Source: Chloroflexota bacterium
Lineage (GTDB): Bacteria; Chloroflexota; UBA6077; CF-72
DNA: 5,367 bases
Reading direction: 5' to 3'
NCBI GenBank assembly: GCA_019247135.1
Contig: JAFAPL010000486.1
Location: 1-5,367, forward strand
Below, piece by piece: positions 1 to 5,367 of this stretch (its first letter is position 1; each line of letters begins with the position of its first letter). A program made the translations under genes and the position numbers. The notes beneath the pieces are model-generated. The model was not told the DNA's origin. It made no database searches and was given only the letters and a program-made list of their open reading frames with translations.

Positions 1-1
1 G

Positions 2-1495
2 CGAGCCGACCTGCTCCGATCCCTCGATCCGCACCACCCCGTTACGGCACACGGCGTCGCTCAGACGCTCACCGACCACGCACCCAGCGCGAACGACGAG
101 TGGCGCGCGGCTACCCAGGTCGACACATATGGCTTCACCTGGATCGCCGCACGCCGGGGCGACGAGCCCTGGAAGCACCTGCAGGCGGTGGACCTCGTCC
201 GCGCTGGAGCGCGCGGCAAGAACTTCTGGCACGCCGAGGCACAGGCGGGCCCTTTATGGCTCCAACCGCAGGTGCTCGGTCGACCGCGCGAGGATGGCCG
301 AGTGGCCAAGCCGGAGGACATCCGCTACTGGTCGATGACGTCGTTCGCCGGCGGAGCGACCGGCTGGCTGTGCCCGCGCTGGCGACCACTCCTCGACGGT
401 CCGCTGTTCGGCGCCTTCGGCATGTACGGGATGGACGGATCACGAACGCCGCGGTCGGAGATGACGTCCAGGCTGGCGCGCTGGGCAACTGCGCCGGAGC
501 GGAGCAGTCTGTGGCGTGCGCGGCCGGTGCGCGGTGAAGTGGCCATCCTGTTCGTGCCGGAGTCCAACCTGTTCAACTATGTTCAGCAGGGCCACACCGA
601 CTGGTACGCCGAGTCCGTGCGTGGCGCCTACCAGGGCTTTCTCGACCTTGGACTGCAGCCGGACTTTCTCAACCTGGAGGATTTACCAGGCGCCGAGTAC
701 GGGCTGGTGTACCTGCCGTACCCCGTGCATCTGCGGCAGTCCAGCGCCGATTTGCTTCGCCGATGGGTAGAAGCCGGCGGAACGCTCGTGTCCGAGGGCT
801 GCCCCGGTTACTTCGGCGACCACGGACACGTGGGCACACAACAGCCCAATCTCGGGCTCGACGTGGTGTTCGGCGCGCGCGAGCGCAACGTGGAGTTCAT
901 GCCTGACCTGGGCGACTCGATCGCAGTCTCGCTGTCTGGGAACACGCTGGCCGGGGCGCTGTTCGCGCAGACGTATGAGGTCGCCGGTGGTGAGGCCGTC
1001 GGCTTCATCGACGGCGCGCCCGCGATCGTCGACCACACGTACGGCCGCGGTCGGACACGCCTCGCTGGCACTTTTCCCGGTGCGGCGCGGACGCGACTCG
1101 ACGCTCCACCCGGTCCGGTGCCTCGCCCGAGCGGCTCGACCTTCACGACGCACCGCAGTGCTTCATTGGAGTTGGCGCCCGCGGCGGAGCGGCTGGCGGC
1201 GAGTCGCGCATTCTTCGCGGACCTGCTCAATTGGGCAGGCGTCACACCACACGTCCGCGCCGACGATCCGGAGCTCATCGCGCGTTTGCATCACGAGCCG
1301 GAAGGCGGAGCGCTCTACCTGTGGCTCCTCAATCCGACAACGACTACCCGCACCGCGTGCTTGCGGTTGGCGGACCGCTGGAGTCACTGCACCGACGCAA
1401 CGCCAATCTGGGGCGACGGGCCGATCGTCGGGACCGGCGATGGTCTGAACGTGACCGTGGGCGCGCGCGACGCACTCGTGGCACGACTGCAATGA
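2..1495 (+). CDS. GH42-family beta-galactosidase, 5'-truncated by window edge
   Basis: The reading frame is open from the first bases of the window to TGA at 1493-1495, giving 497 visible residues. GH42 enzymes usually have about 650-700, so roughly 150-200 N-terminal residues, including the acid/base Glu, should lie upstream. Family members hydrolyse terminal beta-galactosides by a retaining mechanism and are often trimeric. Residues 1-60 contain LDPHHPVTAHG and VDTYGFTW, as in the GH42 barrel. The motif FWHAEAQAGP places the expected nucleophile Glu at residue 79 (codon 236-238). It is followed by the usual RYW...AGGATGWL...RWR segment and FGMYGMDG. From about residue 178 (GEVAILFVPESNLFNY) comes the flavodoxin-like trimerisation domain, and from about 429 the small C-terminal beta domain (LYLWLLNP). 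A Pro/Arg/Ala/Thr-rich stretch near residues 360-400 is poorly family-like but keeps GC-rich third positions. The family call is firm; the exact sugar specificity is not known. The stop overlaps the next gene's start. Confidence 0.9.
   Translation, partial: RADLLRSLDPHHPVTAHGVAQTLTDHAPSANDEWRAATQVDTYGFTWIAARRGDEPWKHLQAVDLVRAGARGKNFWHAEAQAGPLWLQPQVLGRPREDGRVAKPEDIRYWSMTSFAGGATGWLCPRWRPLLDGPLFGAFGMYGMDGSRTPRSEMTSRLARWATAPERSSLWRARPVRGEVAILFVPESNLFNYVQQGHTDWYAESVRGAYQGFLDLGLQPDFLNLEDLPGAEYGLVYLPYPVHLRQSSADLLRRWVEAGGTLVSEGCPGYFGDHGHVGTQQPNLGLDVVFGARERNVEFMPDLGDSIAVSLSGNTLAGALFAQTYEVAGGEAVGFIDGAPAIVDHTYGRGRTRLAGTFPGAARTRLDAPPGPVPRPSGSTFTTHRSASLELAPAAERLAASRAFFADLLNWAGVTPHVRADDPELIARLHHEPEGGALYLWLLNPTTTTRTACLRLADRWSHCTDATPIWGDGPIVGTGDGLNVTVGARDALVARLQ
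1492..1495 (+). promoter_or_regulatory. ATGA stop/start overlap, probable translational coupling
   Basis: The TGA of the GH42 gene (1493-1495) shares bases with the ATG of the next gene (1492-1494). No purine-rich ribosome binding site precedes this ATG (the upstream bases are cacgactgca). Such overlaps typically let terminating ribosomes restart, which keeps the two products in a fixed ratio. This fixes the start of the downstream gene better than any other candidate in the frame. Confidence 0.75.
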
Positions 1496-4083
1496 TTGAA
1501 GCGCGAGCCGGAGTCTGGATCGTTGCGCAGGCGTCGGGTCCCGCCGCCTGGGCAACCGAAGAATTAGAGCACGCACTCCAGGCGCGTGGAATTGGGTGGT
1601 CGGTGGCCGACACGCTGAGTGGCGCGCCAGGTGACACCCTTCGCATCGTCATCGCAGGTTCAACCAGCCCCGTTGCAGGCGAGCTCTTGCGCGCCGCGGG
1701 CGCCACCATTCCAGACGCTCCCGAATCCCTCGGCTTGATCGCTGGCACCAACCTGCTACTCGCGACGGGCTCGGACGCGCGGGGCCTCGTCTACGCCGTG
1801 CTGGAGCTCGCCGATATCGTCGCCTGCAGTCCAGACCCGCTCCAGGCGCTGCGCGCCCAGCCGACGATCGTCCAACGCCCTGCCAACCCGGTCCGCGGCG
1901 TCGCGCGGCTGTTCGTCAGCGAGGTCGAGGACAAGCCCTGGTTCTACGACCGCGACGCGTGGCGGCGCTATCTCGGGACACTGGCCGGCCACCGCTTCAA
2001 CCGCGTACAGCTCGCCCTCGGCATGGGCGTCAATTTCCTACGCAACATCACCGACGCGTACTTCCTGTTCGCGTATCCGTTTCTGATCTCCGTGCCCGGG
2101 TACGACGTCCGCGCCCGCGGGCTCCCGGACGACGAGCGCGAACGCAACTTGCAAACGCTGCGCTTCGTCAGCGACGAAGCGGCCGCGCGCGGCTTGCACT
2201 TCCAGCTGGGCATCTGGATGCACGGCTACCAATGGGTCGACAGCCCGGACGCCACGTACACGATCGAGGGGCTGACGCCGAACACCCACGCGGCGTACTG
2301 CCGTGAAGCCGTGCGCATCCTCCTGCAGGCATGCCCGAATATCGCCGGGCTCACGCTGCGCGTGCACGGCGAGAGTGGCGTGCCTGAGGGGAGCTACGCC
2401 TTCTGGCGCGAGGTCTTTCGCGGCGTCCAGGAGTGCGGCCGACCGGTCGAGCTGGACCTCCATCCAAAGGGTGTCGATCGCCAGATGATCCAGGTGGCCC
2501 TCGAGACCGGCCTACACGCCAGGCTGTCGCCGAAATACACAGCCGAACACATGGGCCTGCCGGGCCACCAGGTGGAGATCCGACCGCGCGAACGGGCGCC
2601 GGCCATTGGACACGACGCATTCGTCAGCTCGTTGATGGCTGAAAGCGCCGGCGCGCTCAACTACACGCGCTACGGCTACGCGGATTTTCTGAAGGAAGAC
2701 CGCCCCTACGGAGTCTTCTACCGGATCTGGCCGGGCACTCAACGCGTGCTGCTCTGGGGCGATCCCGCGCTGGCCGCGGGCTACGGGCGCTCCGGCGGCT
2801 TTTGCGGCAGCCTGGGCGTCGAGCTGTGCGAGCCGTTGTCGTTCAAGGGACGCGCTGGATCGGGCCTGGTCGGCGGCCGTGACGCCTACGCCGACGACTC
2901 GCTGCGCCCGGCGGACGGCGACTGGTCGAAGTATCTGTACACCTACCGCCTGTTCGGGCGACTGCTCTACGACCCGGACGCCGATCCGGCGTGCTGGCGC
3001 CGCTCGCTGGCGTGCGAGTTCGGCCCGGCTGCGACGGCAGTGGAAGGCGCGCTGGCGAGTGCGAGCCGAATTCTGCCATTGGTGACCTCCGCGCACTGCC
3101 CGTCGGCTGACAACCTCAGCTACTGGCCAGAGATGTACACCAACATGCCAATCGTCGACGCCTCGCGGCCGCATCCATATCGCGATACACCTGAGCCCAA
3201 GCGGTTCGGGACGGTCAGCCCGCTCGATGCGGGCCTGTTCGTCGGCATTCAGGACTTCGTCGATGAGGTGCTTCGCGGCGAACGGAGTGCAAGGTATTCG
3301 CCGGTGCGCGTCGCCGGATGGCTCGACGAGCAGGCGAAGTCGGCGCGCGAGCATCTGTCCGAAGCGGAGCGGCTAACGCCCGAGCCTCAGGCACCCGCAT
3401 TTCGGCGCCTGGCCGCTGATGTGGCCGTCCAGGCGCAACTCGGTCGATTCTTCGCGGCCAAGCTGCGCGCCGGAGTGGCCTACGCTCTGTTCGAGCGCAC
3501 GGGCGAGGGAGGCTGGCTGCGTGAGGCACGCGAGCAGTGCGCGACCGCGCGCTCGGCGTGGGCTGAGGCCGCCGAACATGGACGCGTCTACCGTGCCGAC
3601 GTGACGGTTGGAGCGCAGCCGTGGCAGCGTGGCCACTGGGCGGACCGACTGGCCGCCATCGACGGTGACCTGGGCGATATGGACGCGGAATGGACCAAAC
3701 TGCAAGCGAGGGAGAACGTTTCCTCGCCATCGCTTGCGAGCCTTGAAGCTGATCCGCCGTCGCTCGAATACGACCATGTGCCACCCGCCGGAATCGAGTC
3801 AGGTAAGCCGGTCGGCATCGAGGTGCGTGTGAATGACTCCGGTCCATTGTCGGTGGATTTGCACTACCGCCATGTCAACCAGGCCGAGGCGTACGTCGTC
3901 GCGCCGATGACTGCAAACGACCGCGTCTATTCGGCCACCATCCCCGGCGAGTACACCGATTCGCCATACCCGCTCCAGTACTTCTTCACGCTGCGTCACG
4001 ACCGCGGACAGCCCTGGCGCTACCCGGCCCTGACCGCGGATTTCGCCAACCAGCCGTACCTGGTGATCCGTCGACGCGCATGA
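1492..4083 (+). CDS. Large putative glycosidase with GH67/GH20-like N-terminal domain, family unassigned
   Basis: Encodes 863 residues. The frame is open further upstream, but ATG at 1492 is chosen because it overlaps the upstream stop as ATGA and gives a sensible N-terminus. There is no clear Shine-Dalgarno, so translation is probably coupled. Residues 1-125 look like the alpha/beta domain that precedes the barrel in GH67, GH20 and related enzymes: a strand LRIVIAGS near 50 and the signature GSDARGLVYAVLELAD at 93-108. NPVRGVARLF (132-141) starts a probable TIM barrel with strand-like blocks FQLGIWMHGYQW (237-248), LTLRVHGESG (287-296), VELDLHPKG (319-327) and a Trp-rich segment RIWPG...VLLWGDP (411-425). 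Glu294 is the best candidate catalytic acid by position, but this is inference. About 470-745 is helical, and 755-863 is an Ig/Fn3-like beta domain ending in the LQYFFTL...PYLVIRR strands. No signal peptide or membrane segment is visible. Pairing with a GH42 enzyme supports a role in oligosaccharide breakdown. Activity, such as glucuronidase or another glycosidase, cannot be named. Confidence 0.85.
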   Translation: MIEARAGVWIVAQASGPAAWATEELEHALQARGIGWSVADTLSGAPGDTLRIVIAGSTSPVAGELLRAAGATIPDAPESLGLIAGTNLLLATGSDARGLVYAVLELADIVACSPDPLQALRAQPTIVQRPANPVRGVARLFVSEVEDKPWFYDRDAWRRYLGTLAGHRFNRVQLALGMGVNFLRNITDAYFLFAYPFLISVPGYDVRARGLPDDERERNLQTLRFVSDEAAARGLHFQLGIWMHGYQWVDSPDATYTIEGLTPNTHAAYCREAVRILLQACPNIAGLTLRVHGESGVPEGSYAFWREVFRGVQECGRPVELDLHPKGVDRQMIQVALETGLHARLSPKYTAEHMGLPGHQVEIRPRERAPAIGHDAFVSSLMAESAGALNYTRYGYADFLKEDRPYGVFYRIWPGTQRVLLWGDPALAAGYGRSGGFCGSLGVELCEPLSFKGRAGSGLVGGRDAYADDSLRPADGDWSKYLYTYRLFGRLLYDPDADPACWRRSLACEFGPAATAVEGALASASRILPLVTSAHCPSADNLSYWPEMYTNMPIVDASRPHPYRDTPEPKRFGTVSPLDAGLFVGIQDFVDEVLRGERSARYSPVRVAGWLDEQAKSAREHLSEAERLTPEPQAPAFRRLAADVAVQAQLGRFFAAKLRAGVAYALFERTGEGGWLREAREQCATARSAWAEAAEHGRVYRADVTVGAQPWQRGHWADRLAAIDGDLGDMDAEWTKLQARENVSSPSLASLEADPPSLEYDHVPPAGIESGKPVGIEVRVNDSGPLSVDLHYRHVNQAEAYVVAPMTANDRVYSATIPGEYTDSPYPLQYFFTLRHDRGQPWRYPALTADFANQPYLVIRRRA

Positions 4084-4207
4084 CGGTCGCGCAGCGTGAC
4101 ATCGTACGGGTGTTGCGGAGTCGATCGCTTGGTAGGGCTGGAGCGCATCCATATACCGTGACTCTGGACCGGTGGCGCGGGTGACTCAAAATCCTCGCAC
4201 GGTGGGT

Positions 4208-4222
4208 CGAGGTACGTCCTCG
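4208..4222 (+). repeat. Small inverted repeat (5-bp stem, 5-nt loop)
   Basis: CGAGG (4208-4212) and CCTCG (4218-4222) are exact reverse complements around TACGT, and one flanking T-G wobble pair could extend the stem. It lies 125 bases past the glycosidase stop and eight bases before a second stem-loop. The two together could form the operon's 3' end structure, but a 5-bp stem is common by chance in GC-rich DNA. Confidence 0.35.
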
Positions 4223-4230
4223 GCCGTATA

Positions 4231-4269
4231 CGATTGGTAGACAATCGCGGGTTACCTTTTCCTTTTCCT
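4231..4269 (+). terminator. Possible weak terminator: stem-loop followed by C/T-rich tract
   Basis: CGATTG (4231-4236) and CAATCG (4242-4247) form a perfect 6-bp stem around a GTAGA loop. After seven bases comes a pyrimidine-only run at 4255-4269 with two TTTT blocks. This is the only such run in the gap and sits downstream of the glycosidase operon on its coding strand. It is not canonical: the stem is short, the T-run is interrupted by CC, and the tract is separated from the stem. It may only help end transcription or be coincidental. Confidence 0.3.
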
Positions 4270-4352
4270 GTCGCCCTGGATCATGGATTCGCACTTTTCG
4301 TCGGCCGCCCGATTCTCTAGTCCTTCTACCTGAGCTTCATGACACCCGATCA

Positions 4353-4367
4353 GTACCGTTCGGGTAC
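4353..4367. repeat. Small inverted repeat downstream of the SnoaL-like gene
   Basis: GTACC (4353-4357) and GGTAC (4363-4367) are exact reverse complements around GTTCG. The element lies about 40 bases beyond the stop of the minus-strand SnoaL-like gene, where a terminator would be expected. No T-rich run follows it on the minus strand, so a Rho-independent terminator is not supported. Confidence 0.25.
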
Positions 4368-4377
4368 GTGCGCGCGC

Positions 4378-4404
4378 CTGGCACGTCGCACTTTGCTGGC
4401 ACGT
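4378..4404. repeat. Short direct repeat CTGGCACGT x2
   Basis: CTGGCACGT occurs at 4378-4386 and again at 4396-4404, with an 18-base period. It is next to the 3' end of the minus-strand gene. No function is evident, and two 9-bp copies could arise by chance or local duplication. Confidence 0.3.
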
Positions 4405-4408
4405 GCTG

Positions 4409-4858
4409 TCATGCTGGCGAAGCCTCTTTGGCAGGCTGCGACCACCTGATGCCCATCTGTCGGAACAGCCCGAGCCAATCGCGCTCATTCCAACGCTCCA
4501 CGATTTTGCCGTCGCGCACGCGCGTGATTTCGATGATCTGCATAGACAAGGACTGACCCGTGGGTGGGATGCCCATGAATGGTCCCACATGCTTTCCGCG
4601 CACAGTGATCCTGGCGCACACCCGATCATCCTCGCCAAACAGGTCTTCGATGGTGGCAACGGTCATCATCGACGTGTACATCGCGTTGCGAAAGGCTTTG
4701 AATCCGTCGATGCCCTGCGGAGCACCCGGCGGTAACGAATGGTCCACGAACTCTGGTCCGAGAATCTCGTCAAGCGAATCCAGATCGTTCGTGTTGCAGG
4801 CGGCGGTCAACTCTCGATAGAGGCGGATGGCGTCTTGTCTGATGCTTGTGTGTGTCAT
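4409..4858 (-). CDS. SnoaL-like / ester-cyclase family protein
   Basis: Encodes 149 residues from ATG at 4858-4856. An in-frame ATG 60 bases upstream also exists, but the chosen start has a GAGG box eight bases before it and begins MTHTS directly before the conserved helix. The protein fits the SnoaL-like cyclase family within the NTF2-like fold, usually about 130-150 residues, forming a cone-shaped ligand pocket. Visible features are an N-terminal helix (RLYRELTAACNTND), FVDHS (37-41), the GIDGFKAF segment (49-56), FMGIPPTGQ (94-102) and the strand-rich C-terminus with RDGKIVERWNERDWLGLFRQMG (115-136, here listed in two parts: RDGKIVERW then NERDWLGLFRQMG). Asp127 lies where SnoaL has its catalytic Asp, but identity of function is not implied: most family members have unknown substrates and many are not polyketide cyclases. 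There is no signal peptide, so it is probably cytoplasmic. It is divergent from a TetR-family gene 104 bases away, which suggests regulated expression. Confidence 0.88.
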   Translation of the reverse strand: MTHTSIRQDAIRLYRELTAACNTNDLDSLDEILGPEFVDHSLPPGAPQGIDGFKAFRNAMYTSMMTVATIEDLFGEDDRVCARITVRGKHVGPFMGIPPTGQSLSMQIIEITRVRDGKIVERWNERDWLGLFRQMGIRWSQPAKEASPA

Positions 4859-4866
4859 GTCCACAT

Positions 4867-4870
4867 CCTC
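4867..4870 (-). promoter_or_regulatory. Ribosome binding site of the SnoaL-like gene
   Basis: On the minus strand GAGG lies eight bases before the ATG at 4858-4856. This spacing is close to ideal. It decides in favour of this start over the in-frame ATG at 4918, which would add 20 residues without family resemblance. Confidence 0.65.
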
Positions 4871-4875
4871 GCACC

Positions 4876-4888
4876 TGGATGACATCCA
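4876..4888. promoter_or_regulatory. Perfect 13-bp palindrome, candidate TetR operator
   Basis: TGGATG (4876-4881), one central A, then CATCCA (4883-4888) make a perfect inverted repeat in the gap between the divergent genes. It lies five bases upstream of the GAGG box of the SnoaL-like gene. TetR-family dimers commonly bind short palindromes in such gaps. A one-base centre cannot form an RNA hairpin loop as drawn, so a DNA-level site is more likely. That the adjacent TetR protein binds here is inference. Confidence 0.4.
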
Positions 4889-4923
4889 TCGGAAGCTCTC
4901 TACGAATTGCCTGAACAAAGTCC

Positions 4924-4952
4924 TTCGGATATTCGATTAATTCGTCTATAGT
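4924..4952 (+). promoter_or_regulatory. Candidate promoter of the TetR-family gene
   Basis: TATAGT at 4947-4952 differs from the TATAAT consensus at one base and sits in an AT-rich patch within otherwise GC-rich DNA. The hexamer 17 bases upstream, TTCGGA (4924-4929), matches TTGACA at only three positions, so the -35 is weak. Only ten bases separate TATAGT from the ATG at 4963, so transcription would start within a few bases of the start codon. This agrees with the lack of any ribosome binding site before that ATG. Confidence 0.4.
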
Positions 4953-4962
4953 GCTGCGCCCG

Positions 4963-5367
4963 ATGAACGTGAGGCCCGAAGCACAGCCGGCAAAACGGGG
5001 TAGGCCTGTGGAGGATCGCCTGCAACGCCAGTGGCAGATTTATCTGGCCGTGTCACCGCTGATCCTCGAGCGCGGCATCAAGAATGTGTCAATGCGCGAT
5101 GCGGCACAGGCTGCGGCGATGAGTGTCGGCTCGCTATACCACTACTTCGCAGATAAGCGGGAATTGGCGCTGTTCGGCCTGCGGTCGGACGTGCTTTCAG
5201 AGCGCTGCCGTGTATTCCATCTCCAACATGATTATCTGGCGATCAGTGACCGGCGCGCATACTTCGACGCGTATGTCGAGTTTTCGATTGCCGGCGCCGA
5301 GTTTGTCAGGCCCGCCGTGCTGGCCGCGCTCGAACTCGGCGCCGAGGCGTTGCAGCCCAAGCTGGAC
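4963..5367 (+). CDS. TetR/AcrR-family transcriptional regulator, 3'-truncated by window edge
   Basis: Open from ATG at 4963 to the window end, 135 visible residues; family members usually have about 180-220, so the C-terminal end lies outside. The N-terminal arm carries AKRGRPVEDR (10-19), typical of the family. The DNA-binding domain follows, with ILERGIKNVSMRDAA (34-48) leading into the helix-turn-helix and the diagnostic AMSVGSLYHYFADKREL (52-68). Residues from about 69 onward begin the helical ligand-binding and dimerisation domain, whose effector cannot be read from sequence. An in-frame GTG at 4951 is an alternative start, but it overlaps the likely -10 hexamer, so ATG is preferred. Neither start has a Shine-Dalgarno. 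The gene is divergent from the SnoaL-like gene, the usual layout for a TetR repressor and its target; self-regulation is also plausible. Confidence 0.92.
   Translation, partial: MNVRPEAQPAKRGRPVEDRLQRQWQIYLAVSPLILERGIKNVSMRDAAQAAAMSVGSLYHYFADKRELALFGLRSDVLSERCRVFHLQHDYLAISDRRAYFDAYVEFSIAGAEFVRPAVLAALELGAEALQPKLD

Larger units (their letters stand above)
4084..4408. other. Intergenic region between convergent genes
   Basis: About 325 bases between the stop of the large glycosidase gene and the stop of the minus-strand SnoaL-like gene. Short open frames cross it on the minus strand, but they are antisense extensions of neighbouring genes, with no recognisable domain, no good ribosome binding site and no coding-like third-position bias. 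The region holds small stem-loops at 4208-4222, 4231-4247 and 4353-4367, a C/T-rich tract at 4255-4269 and a short direct repeat at 4378-4404. No complete RNA gene was recognised. Confidence 0.6.

Noticed and set aside
1231..1491. An earlier in-frame start for the large glycosidase, adding 87 residues
   Set aside because: The extension lies entirely inside the GH42 gene in another frame, is Arg-rich with no domain resemblance, and the ATGA overlap at 1492 is a far better start.
2512..3354. Long antisense open frame of 280 codons on the minus strand
   Set aside because: It lies wholly within the glycosidase gene, is Arg/Ala/Val-rich and shows no domain. Long antisense frames are expected opposite GC-rich coding sequence.
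4175..4225. tRNA-Leu(CAA)-like look: GACTCAAAATC resembles an anticodon loop, followed by GGTGGGTCGAGG resembling a T-arm
   Set aside because: The anticodon stem has mismatches, no D-arm or matching acceptor strand is visible upstream, and the T-loop lacks the TTCRA core. The 3' part is better explained by the CGAGG/CCTCG stem-loop. A decayed tRNA fragment is not excluded; tRNAscan-SE or Infernal in relaxed mode would decide.
3986..4294. Minus-strand open frames spanning the end of the glycosidase gene and the gap
   Set aside because: Composition is uneven, no domain is recognisable and no ribosome binding site was seen. They overlap the well-supported 3' end of the glycosidase gene.
4934..4944. 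Imperfect palindrome CGATTAATTCG as an alternative TetR operator
   Set aside because: Only four of five arm pairs match and it does not extend outward. AT-rich promoter sequence gives such matches easily, and the perfect 13-bp palindrome at 4876-4888 is a better candidate.
1..5367. CRISPR arrays, insertion sequences, transposase or phage genes
   Set aside because: No repeat-spacer pattern, terminal inverted repeats, target duplications or mobile-element proteins were seen on either strand.

Overview
The window is high-GC bacterial DNA with tightly packed genes whose third codon positions are mostly G or C. The sequence does not settle the phylum. A high-GC soil or plant-associated lineage such as Chloroflexota, Actinomycetota or Acidobacteriota would fit, but this is inference from composition and gene content only.

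Region 1 (about 2-4083, plus strand) is a carbohydrate-degradation operon. It begins inside a GH42-type beta-galactosidase whose N-terminal part lies upstream of the window. The visible part holds the nucleophile half of the catalytic barrel, the trimerisation-type domain and the C-terminal beta domain. The gene overlaps the next one by four bases (ATGA). That second gene encodes an 863-residue protein with the architecture of a large glycosidase: an N-terminal alpha/beta domain like those of GH67 and GH20 enzymes, a probable TIM barrel, a long helical region and an Ig-like C-terminal domain. I cannot assign it to a characterised family, and it is the most interesting protein here. Neither protein shows export features in what can be seen, so the pair probably processes imported plant-type oligosaccharides in the cytoplasm.

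Region 2 (4084-4408) has no convincing gene. It holds two small stem-loops and a C/T-rich tract between converging genes, which may form a weak terminator for the operon.

Region 3 (4409-5367) is a divergent pair: a SnoaL-like/ester-cyclase-fold protein on the minus strand and a TetR-family regulator on the plus strand, cut by the window end. The 104-base gap between them holds a perfect 13-bp palindrome just upstream of the SnoaL-like gene's ribosome binding site, and a TATAGT hexamer close to the regulator's ATG. The simplest reading is a TetR repressor controlling its divergent neighbour and perhaps itself. This module looks functionally separate from the glycosidase operon.
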